A stretch of DNA of 60,000 nt, taken from the NCBI GenBank assembly GCA_012295275.1, contig CM022679.1:28120664-28180663 (forward strand). The letters run 5' to 3'. Below, piece after piece: positions 59,613 through 60,000 of this stretch. The stretch is from Chrysomallon squamiferum. Its lineage: Eukaryota; Mollusca; Gastropoda; Neomphalida; Peltospiridae. The notes below the pieces were generated by a model. That model was given only the letters and a program-made list of their open reading frames with translations. It made no database searches and was not told the DNA's origin. Every line of letters begins with the position of its first letter. The first letter of the stretch is position 1. The position numbers were made by a program, and so were the translations under genes.

Positions 59613-59832
59613 GGGATTGAGAGATGTAATATGAAATAAAGTCAGATATATAAGATACAATTAGAGAAATGTAAACTAAAACAAACAAACGTACAAAGAA
59701 CTGACTGACAGTGTTCTCCATCAGTGAATTTCTCAAAGTGACCACACCAGACATCTGGTCCAGGTAGAAGTGTGCAACACTGGTCATAACTGGACGAGTT
59801 CTTTGTGAAATTATTTCATATGTAACATAGTC
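28520..59832 (-). CDS. Giant non-classical cadherin, 3' part of gene (56 exons seen, 5' end outside window)
   Basis: Joined minus-strand exons x1-x56 encode about 3280 residues: about 27 derived cadherin repeats, two more canonical repeats, a membrane-adjacent region, one transmembrane helix and a tail ending TTIL. The product should be a type I plasma-membrane adhesion protein. No EGF or laminin-G domain precedes the membrane, which argues against Fat, CELSR and classical invertebrate cadherins. The membrane-proximal layout and C-terminal PDZ-type motif resemble CDH23, PCDH15, CDHR2 and Cad99C. Most repeats have RNxNxPxF in place of the calcium-binding DxNDNxPxF. Introns are phase 0 from x1 to x45, so exons are frame-neutral cassettes. 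Two oddities: a linker exon is missing between x1 and x2, and x31 contains an in-frame stop. The family level is sure; the orthologue is not. Confidence 0.85.
29260..29402 (-). CDS. Cadherin exon x55 (cytoplasmic tail)
   Basis: 143 nt, phase 0 to phase 2. SLNMYVPPDETVQELGEINM, NFESEPGPPLSNLGSQRC, AIRNPIYQ. It is proline- and acid-rich, with NPIY a possible phosphotyrosine or PTB-type site. Acceptor AACTCTCAG, donor GTAAGT. Confidence 0.78.
29871..29970 (-). CDS. Cadherin exon x54 (cytoplasmic tail)
   Basis: 100 nt, phase 2 to phase 0. RYRIYLHRLKVFHTSLASPD then FTEPPSFLREYETQ. The basic start fits the cytoplasmic side of the membrane. Acceptor GTTCTAG, donor GTACAG. Confidence 0.78.
30320..30562. 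repeat. ~85-bp direct repeat, three copies, in the x53-x54 intron
   Basis: Three copies of a unit containing TCAGTTTAACTG, CAAGCTACATGTAAAAACA and TTAGCTAAAA; the first is shorter. It ends about 35 bp from the x53 donor and does not include exon sequence. Confidence 0.8.
30597..30878 (-). CDS. Cadherin exon x53 (juxtamembrane and transmembrane helix)
   Basis: 282 nt, phase 2 to phase 2. VTSQNYQSQQFLLHVRSTLT, a linker GSSPRLGGARGM, then YVWWLDNPWAALVALACIVQ and LLAVVAIIVLLHSWS. The hydrophobic run of about 23 residues after DNPW is the single membrane span; RYR follows in the next exon as a stop-transfer signal. Donor GTGAGT. Confidence 0.85.
31151..31219 (-). CDS. Cadherin exon x52 (membrane-adjacent region, small exon)
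   Basis: 69 nt, phase 2 to phase 2. With flanking bases it reads DYDLTSTDIIFVIINSETFS, then LEDNTNEKI. A TDxxFxxI strand after DY is consistent with the membrane-adjacent fold. Acceptor TAATTTCAG, donor GTAAGT. Confidence 0.7.
31513..31700 (-). CDS. Cadherin exon x51 (membrane-adjacent region, first part)
   Basis: 188 nt, phase 0 to phase 2. VNLIENKNRYIMVVMSVSPD then RVIPNLEFYRQGLQDVTGQV and IIIETIQARLHV, DYDL. This is not a cadherin repeat. Alternating strand and helix stretches resemble the ferredoxin-like membrane-adjacent domains of PCDH15/CDH23-type cadherins; that resemblance is my inference. Donor GTTAGA. Confidence 0.72.
32309..32530 (-). CDS. Cadherin exon x50 (last cadherin repeat)
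   Basis: 222 nt, phase 0 at both ends. AKDPDLGENGTVSYSLERSS is a canonical cadherin start, then FYVNNIGDIISTSDFSHEDK and FVFTAVARDNSFVSVKSTKT. The repeat ends TNCY. Donor GTGAGT. Confidence 0.85.
32880..33049 (-). CDS. Cadherin exon x49 (canonical DVNDNAPQF linker)
   Basis: 170 nt, phase 1 to phase 0. VFNTWKISYIIVSVGDVNDN then APQFTFPVYPSN and VSIQTLPNTIVGKIH. DVNDNAPQF is the textbook inter-repeat calcium linker. Donor GTAAGT. Confidence 0.84.
33414..33560 (-). CDS. Cadherin exon x48 (membrane-proximal repeat, canonical DRE)
   Basis: 147 nt, phase 1 to phase 1. SIFNVRSTADGKNCQLFLAS then NIDREQGNNYNITIGVKHQS. IDREQ restores the cadherin LDREx calcium motif that is absent from the core exons upstream. 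Donor GTATGT. Confidence 0.78.
33934..34073 (-). CDS. Cadherin exon x47 (membrane-proximal repeat, first part)
   Basis: 140 nt, phase 2 to phase 1. ISVEENTEFNSGHVIPILDL, then DVENQNIALQVSCSILLVN and KPPPPA. The xEENxxxG motif is that of a cadherin A-B strand region. Donor GTGAGT. Confidence 0.75.
34336..34457 (-). CDS. Cadherin exon x46 (divergent linker exon, phase change)
   Basis: 122 nt. FYIIAIDKSWQPLSSRAPIV starts like a linker exon, followed by INVRKIDVGVRQLGF and TSPVYY. It ends in phase 2, so the phase-0 regularity of x1-x45 stops here. Donor GTAAGT. Confidence 0.76.
34897..35028 (-). CDS. Cadherin exon x45 (core type)
   Basis: 44 codons. TPNALIDYMIDPAYPVAVRY then FGVTKEGLVYIRNSLLSD and DSYS before GTAAGT. 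The acceptor is TTTCAAAG, weaker than in other exons. Confidence 0.77.
35136..35217. repeat. (AC)n microsatellite in the x44-x45 intron
   Basis: Nearly pure AC tract with one AAA interruption near 35156. Confidence 0.9.
35287..35490 (-). CDS. Cadherin exon x44 (linker type)
   Basis: 68 codons. LVIQAADSAVPPKTTTMTMT, linker NIVRNRNIPLF, IDDTSAIG, TAIDADEDVPLNKK at a GTAAAA donor. Confidence 0.8.
35887..36051 (-). CDS. Cadherin exon x43 (core type, long)
   Basis: 55 codons, the longest intact core exon. KPSGIIKYSIKETKFPPQTR, an extra RRPPNNF loop, FFVISPSSGEIYLSQKLID, TFY before GTAACT. Confidence 0.79.
36278..36475 (-). CDS. Cadherin exon x42 (linker type)
   Basis: 66 codons. MNVQAVDSPVEGAVPRIATA, linker INVQRNPNSPVF, LSEYAEVQ, KATDKDPSD. 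Acceptor TTTCTAG, donor GTAAGT. Confidence 0.82.
36684..36806 (-). CDS. Cadherin exon x41 (core type)
   Basis: 41 codons. ELVSYKLLTSIPGSLYFSVD then EKTGEFWVVATLTLDSTV and QYI before GTGAGT. Confidence 0.8.
37191..37523 (-). CDS. Cadherin exon x40 (fused core + linker)
   Basis: 111 codons. GENGRITYSIISMNSDPIYS, FFYINPTSGALSVTRMLTQD, LSLVAMDNGLPRRSAAVRVT, linker NVVRNRNGPVF, VDENVAVG, TAVDADG. The GENGRITYS start is close to the standard cadherin motif GxNGxVxYS. Donor GTGAGA. Confidence 0.84.
37916..38221 (-). CDS. Cadherin exon x39 (fused core + linker)
   Basis: 102 codons. RELRYEITGNKMALTLFRIH, PSTGLITLAQSFKTDHAN, YIIRVVAYYVNNDNIKATTL, linker VVVVRNANAPQF, LSENQPLG, NATDVDD. Acceptor TTTTTTAG, donor GTGAGT. 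Confidence 0.82.
38628..38807 (-). CDS. Cadherin exon x38 (linker type)
   Basis: 60 codons. VTVRASDRGVPTQSSDVVVT, linker VRVRREGLPYF, FSEDTTLD, QASDPLS. Donor GTAAGT. Confidence 0.82.
39050..39184 (-). CDS. Cadherin exon x37 (core type)
   Basis: 45 codons. DTQNGQIHYTIVSSAEVQQL then FQIDSIHGNITSRVSLTA and DLYH before GTAAGT. Confidence 0.8.
39536..39724 (-). CDS. Cadherin exon x36 (linker type)
   Basis: 63 codons. FGIVAHDHAAMGRSSSGTAT, linker ISIIRNSGRPVF, VSEIIPVL, YASDTDPV. Donor GTACGT. Confidence 0.81.
39981..40298 (-). CDS. Cadherin exon x35 (fused linker + core)
   Basis: 106 codons. LLVSAYDNIKPDIITSESMQ, linker VNVLRNLHPPII (Ile for the usual Phe), KASDSDVTSPENTFTFEIAK, FFSVDPFSGLLRVTTDLTQ, SLFV before a GTCAGT donor. 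Confidence 0.82.
40637..40957 (-). CDS. Cadherin exon x34 (fused linker + core)
   Basis: 107 codons. FEVQASDNRAGSVTQVSTTS, linker IRILRDRGPPVF, LPITQAVN, LAIDPDPKGQIRYRLDGFNP, FSLDGKTGEISVRQDLTLN, FASFT before GTGAGT. Confidence 0.84.
41212..41334 (-). CDS. Cadherin exon x33 (core type)
   Basis: 41 codons. DKITYVNLGGVKEQELFYLN then PETGAVSLKSTLLRASRN and QYS before GTAAGT. Confidence 0.82.
41421..41520. repeat. (TACA)n microsatellite
   Basis: Tetranucleotide tract in the x32-x33 intron, one interruption (TGTACA) near 41446. Confidence 0.9.
41722..41904 (-). CDS. Cadherin exon x32 (linker type)
   Basis: 61 codons. VRIEVFDSARPDSRTHGDLS, linker VRVQRNINSPVF, VDEMETLG, TADDADD. The acceptor AAATTTCAG is the same sequence that is repeated in the array just upstream. 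Donor GTAAGT. Confidence 0.83.
41905..42210 (-). repeat. 49-bp tandem array carrying a splice acceptor and a linker-exon start
   Basis: Six units, the last degenerate. On the minus strand each reads GAAAATTTCAG then TTT ACA ATT ACT GCT GTG GAC (FTITAVD), then ATATTTTAAAACTAA. The acceptor sequence is the same as the real x32 acceptor, and FTITAVD fits the linker-exon start consensus FxVxAxD. Confidence 0.82.
42420..43690 (-). repeat. 76-85-bp tandem array carrying a core-exon end and splice donor
   Basis: About 15 copies directly downstream of x31. On the minus strand the long form of the unit contains CATCTTACACT then GTGAGTTAAATATTTAAATAACAG. This matches the last codons (SYT) and donor of x31 plus the first intron bases. 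Short-form units lack ATCTTAC. Copies near 43678 and 43710 overlap the exon. Confidence 0.8.
43678..43863 (-). CDS. Cadherin exon x31 (core type, interrupted by an in-frame stop)
   Basis: GVLVYELTGLFPAQSFFEIN and RRTGSVVL are a normal core start. Two codons after L there is a TAA stop (43771-43773). The same frame resumes after the stop (LRSDSIIS) and ends RTSYT before GTGAGT. Length is 186 nt, in frame but about 55 nt longer than other core exons. The extra bases match the adjoining tandem repeat (AAATATTTAAATAACAG and TAATTTCATAATAATTTTACAC). It may be a damaged allele, an assembly error, or an exon skipped in the mRNA. Confidence 0.6.
44337..44525 (-). CDS. Cadherin exon x30 (linker type, weak donor)
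   Basis: 63 codons. ISVIARDAVERNPQFSSANV, linker VRVLRDIWAPQF, LTEDHRIN, MATDQDKE. The only donor in the right phase is GTGCAT, followed at once by a (TA)n tract that may have replaced the original intron start. Confidence 0.72.
44872..45000 (-). CDS. Cadherin exon x29 (core type with two Cys)
   Basis: 43 codons. NQVTCSMSGNGVTENFFNID then PTTCLLSIRQPLVNDVN and SEYT before GTAAGT. Two Cys in one core half are unusual in this protein and could pair. Confidence 0.8.
45573..45755 (-). CDS. Cadherin exon x28 (linker type)
   Basis: 61 codons. LKVEAFDTEVAYLVSTADVF, linker VTVLRNLNSPVF, VHENTAVG, NVTDPDG. Donor GTAAGT. Confidence 0.83.
46069..46197 (-). CDS. Cadherin exon x27 (core type)
   Basis: 43 codons. 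GRIFYKTAGDYPAPSFFSVD then SKTGDIRVKQDLRRDN and GSYT before GTAAAC. Confidence 0.8.
46359..46550 (-). CDS. Cadherin exon x26 (linker type, degenerate end)
   Basis: 64 codons. CTVTASDNGYPQENWESVTV, linker LGVDRDTELPLF, VQEDIEVD, then RVSAFRNSLV at the donor (GTAAGA). The AxDxDG calcium motif is lost: no acidic residue in that stretch. Confidence 0.79.
46789..46861. repeat. (GA)n microsatellite in the x25-x26 intron
   Basis: Pure GA tract on the plus strand, flanked by imperfect GACA/AGAC repeats up to 47050. Confidence 0.9.
47057..47179 (-). CDS. Cadherin exon x25 (core type)
   Basis: 41 codons. DRVTYAVTSDQRCRSAFYIA then GDSGIVYLRESILNTADS and AFT before GTGAGT. Contains a single Cys. Acceptor TTTCTAG. 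Confidence 0.79.
47468..47650 (-). CDS. Cadherin exon x24 (linker type)
   Basis: 61 codons. VRVRAYDSAKPEIFSEEDVR, linker INIRRNVNSPVF, ISEAMLIG, SASDADN. Donor GTAAGT. Confidence 0.82.
48020..48325 (-). CDS. Cadherin exon x23 (fused linker + core)
   Basis: 102 codons. MTLQASDSGRPPRSTQVDVV, linker VFVRHDLFAPMF, IPENTSNG, MATDRDPVGHVLYMIVGVAP, FAVEQNGNIVVRGNIRNDL, YYT. Here it is the linker-to-core intron that is missing. Donor GTGAGT. Confidence 0.84.
48565..48696 (-). CDS. Cadherin exon x22 (core type)
   Basis: 44 codons. DDIVYEITQDNTGGASLSFF then FTELDTGLIYLRQPLTHTD and NQFI before GTAAGA. Confidence 0.8.
49110..49292 (-). CDS. Cadherin exon x21 (linker type)
   Basis: 61 codons. LRVISYNSVYPVQRDTVYVA, linker VTVNRNTNIPLF, VDEDYPLG, TATDRDG. 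The LxVxAxD Asp is Asn here. Donor GTAAGT. Confidence 0.82.
49570..49704 (-). CDS. Cadherin exon x20 (core type)
   Basis: 45 codons. PEGNIIYEATGLYPAQSFFS then VDMRSGAISVSQSLKNDG and VEYI before GTAAGT. Confidence 0.8.
49765..49965. repeat. AGT/AGC trinucleotide tract
   Basis: Interrupted AGT repeat beginning about 60 bp upstream of x20; Ser/Val-rich plus-strand frames are its translations. Confidence 0.8.
50049..50234 (-). CDS. Cadherin exon x19 (linker type)
   Basis: 62 codons. IAVRASDLRTPEQTVDTTVH, linker ISVRRNQFPPRF, IADTQSVE (no Glu in the usual xEN position), QATDSNPR. Donor GTAAGA. Confidence 0.8.
50398..50520 (-). CDS. Cadherin exon x18 (core type)
   Basis: 41 codons. DIVRYQMTGEVSAFEYFYLN then PVSGDIFLTRKLTETSSN and IFT before a GTTAGT donor. 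Confidence 0.8.
50828..51124 (-). CDS. Cadherin exon x17 (fused core + linker)
   Basis: 99 codons. DVTTYRTVGVASTPSYFAVN, STGEIVTRASLMSD, HFV then LRVEASDGHKATTVDV, linker IFVVRNENAPIF, REDFQIG, TAIDPDN. Also lacks the core-to-linker intron. Donor GTGAGT. Confidence 0.84.
51404..51712 (-). CDS. Cadherin exon x16 (fused core + linker)
   Basis: 103 codons without an intron between the two halves. DVPVYSLVGNSIALRYFYIS, TGRVYLKTTLHSN, NKYT then directly LQISARDQRKPVRSSN, linker VFVTRTKAPYF, VTEKAWVG, TALDSDEG. The usual core-to-linker intron after YT is absent. Donor GTAAGT. Confidence 0.84.
51990..52172 (-). CDS. Cadherin exon x15 (linker type)
   Basis: 61 codons. LRLKAYDYFYPLNAGYSTVL, linker VSVIRNPSGPVF, RSEYMALG, TAVDMDR. 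Donor GTAAGT. Confidence 0.82.
52479..52601 (-). CDS. Cadherin exon x14 (core type)
   Basis: 41 codons. DHIVYEAVGDGSALAYFRID then PRTGAIFVKSSLTKDSL and QYT before GTAAGT. Confidence 0.83.
53044..53235 (-). CDS. Cadherin exon x13 (linker type)
   Basis: 64 codons. FNVQARDQSYPEKFGSTTVQ, linker INIDRDQFSPLF, IVENMIVN, IASDLDIQ. Donor GTACTT. Confidence 0.8.
53564..53695 (-). CDS. Cadherin exon x12 (core type)
   Basis: 44 codons. DITVYTITDLSGSQDANTFF then YLNPATGVIYIKSDLTSG and AQYT before GTAAGT. Confidence 0.82.
53948..54130 (-). CDS. Cadherin exon x11 (linker type)
   Basis: 61 codons. LRVQAYDVYRPDIRVVENIH, linker IEVMRNPNSPVF, ISESVKTG, VAADADE. The acceptor is CACTAG rather than CAG; donor GTACGT. 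Confidence 0.81.
54248..54332 (-). repeat. (CT)n microsatellite in the x10-x11 intron
   Basis: Nearly pure CT/GA tract just downstream of the x10 donor; one CC interruption near 54272. Confidence 0.9.
54386..54514 (-). CDS. Cadherin exon x10 (core type)
   Basis: 43 codons. SEVRYETIGYFPGTEYFTLN then RNTGHVVLTHSLVSD and LYV before GTGAGT. Confidence 0.8.
54859..55041 (-). CDS. Cadherin exon x9 (linker type)
   Basis: 61 codons. LTIQATDDRGRFALSSLRII, linker ITRITDSPPLF (here the RNxN pattern is replaced by RITDS), VHAVDADPG. Donor GTAAGT. Confidence 0.82.
55383..55508 (-). CDS. Cadherin exon x8 (core type)
   Basis: 42 codons. DIITYKLLNTSLSGTDYFFV then DQDSGVVSTRKTLTESEKN and LYT before GTGAGT. 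Confidence 0.82.
55784..55972 (-). CDS. Cadherin exon x7 (linker type)
   Basis: 63 codons. LSVVAYDDAYPSTRATSDVT, linker IVIRNENGPVF, VSEDVIIG, SAIDRDSG. Donor GTAAGT. Confidence 0.83.
56135..56263 (-). CDS. Cadherin exon x6 (core type)
   Basis: 43 codons. GQLHYESVGVYPATTFFSVD then DVTGDILLVRSLLTD and RSYT before GTAAGT. Confidence 0.82.
56427..56612 (-). CDS. Cadherin exon x5 (linker type)
   Basis: 62 codons. LTVIARDQRVPEQTATALIF, linker ITVLRDNSFPFF (Asp in place of the usual Asn after Arg), VTETTRVN, MASDTDLM. Donor GTATGT. Confidence 0.82.
56899..57021 (-). CDS. Cadherin exon x4 (core type)
   Basis: 41 codons. DKVHYSVVSGMADTGLFYIN followed by PDNGLISLRRLL and PQYM; acceptor TTTACAG, donor GTAACT. 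Confidence 0.8.
57363..57545 (-). CDS. Cadherin exon x3 (linker type)
   Basis: 61 codons. FQVTASDNKNSKLKSTADVT, then VFVIRNPSGPYF linker, IPENFPLG and PTAVDSDG at the donor (GTAAAC). Confidence 0.82.
57734..57850 (-). CDS. Cadherin exon x2 (core type)
   Basis: 39 codons, acceptor TTATGCAG, donor GTATTT (weaker than the others). GQIVYKQTYPESAHFRVNST then TGEITLASSLMKDTRLQFM. It follows x1 directly, so two core exons are adjacent here. Confidence 0.78.
58300..59450 (-). repeat. ~91-bp tandem array carrying an exon-start and splice acceptor
   Basis: About 12 copies, the central ones nearly identical, the right-hand and left-hand ones degenerate. On the minus strand each unit reads TATTTTCACAG followed by CTG TTG TTA CAA GCC TGT GAA (LLLQACE). 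This is a good acceptor with seven codons fitting the linker-exon start LxVxAxD, after which the frame degenerates. It lies in the intron between core exons x1 and x2, where a linker exon is expected. Confidence 0.8.
59547..59609. repeat. (GA)n microsatellite
   Basis: About 31 GA units between x1 and the 91-bp array. Confidence 0.93.
59695..59832 (-). CDS. Cadherin exon x1 (core type)
   Basis: 46 codons, acceptor TTTCAG, donor GTACGT. Begins DYVTYEIIS and contains AHFYLDQMSGVVTLRNSLME, ending SQFF. It is the first exon of this gene inside the window; its preceding linker exon is beyond base 60000. The linker exon that should follow is missing. Confidence 0.8.
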
Positions 59833-60000
59833 CTGAAACAGCAATAATAGCAATAATAATAATAATAACTATTACAATATAGTTGTAGTTATTATAATAG
59901 TAATAGGAATAATTAAATGATTTTACAAACCAAATATCCCCCCCACAAAAAAAGGAAATAAAAAGAAAAAAAAAGAAATAATAATAATAATAACAATAAA

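Larger units (their letters stand above)
28569..59694 (-). other. Introns of the cadherin gene
   Basis: Most introns are 200-500 nt, A+T-rich, with TAAA/ATTT-type simple sequence. Those above 300 nt contain mainly microsatellites: ATT/GAT tracts (33070-33265), AAAAT (34160-34210), GAT (38849-38915), TAAA (43867-43920), poly-T (45451-45482), TAAA/AAT (48354-48500), AGT (49765-49965), AAT (50530-50620), GA (59547-59609). Exceptions with structured content are the three exon-edge arrays described separately. No gene within a gene was seen on either strand. Confidence 0.7.

Noticed and set aside
28520-59832. Assignment to Fat, Dachsous or CELSR
   Set aside because: No EGF or laminin-G domain and no seven-helix region lies between the repeats and the membrane, and the short tail shows no catenin-binding motif that I recognise.

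Overview
This is eukaryotic (animal) genomic DNA. It is A+T-rich, full of long microsatellites, and its coding sequence is split into short exons with consensus GT...AG introns. Every exon I can support lies on the minus strand, so the window reads from right to left. Two genes are present in head-to-tail order: a giant cadherin gene, whose 5' part lies beyond base 60000, and downstream of it the 5' part of a RET receptor tyrosine kinase gene, whose kinase part lies beyond base 1. A RET homologue with a reduced extracellular region, next to a very long non-classical cadherin in microsatellite-rich DNA, suggests an invertebrate bilaterian, most likely a mollusc or another lophotrochozoan. That placement is inference.

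Layout. 1-20814: RET-like gene, exons 1 to 5 at 20775-20814, 13181-13462, 12572-12757, 2097-2341 and 220-397. Together they encode a signal peptide and the cadherin-like domains CLD1, CLD2 and the start of CLD3. The introns hold dinucleotide and trinucleotide repeats and a 54-bp minisatellite. About 20815-21640: 5' flank, with a CpG-containing stretch at 21340-21620 that may include the RET promoter. 21641-27800: intergenic, low complexity, no gene recognised. 28520-59832: cadherin gene, for which I define 56 exons (x1 to x56, numbered in reading order). They encode about 3280 residues: about 27 derived cadherin repeats, two more canonical membrane-proximal repeats, a membrane-adjacent region, one transmembrane helix and a cytoplasmic tail of about 100 residues ending in TTIL, a likely PDZ ligand.

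The cadherin gene has a regular grammar. Exons alternate between a 'linker' type (start LxVxAxD, then RNxNxPxF, then an ExxxxG stretch, then AxDxDG) and a 'core' type (xIxYxL, FxIxxxTGxIxLxxxL, ending YT). From x1 through x45 every intron is phase 0, so each exon is an in-frame cassette.

The most unusual features are three tandem arrays inside this gene. Their units contain a copy of an exon edge with its splice site. The array at 58300-59450 sits where one linker exon is missing, and each unit carries a splice acceptor plus seven linker-like codons (LLLQACE). The array at 41905-42210 repeats an acceptor plus FTITAVD next to exon x32. The array at 42420-43690 repeats a core-exon end and donor (SYT|GTGAGT) and has invaded exon x31, which now carries an in-frame stop.

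The two genes need not act together. RET is a ligand-regulated kinase whose extracellular domains are thought to derive from cadherins. The large cadherin has the membrane-proximal layout of CDH23/PCDH15/CDHR2-type cadherins, which act in cell-cell or stereocilium/microvillus adhesion through PDZ scaffolds.
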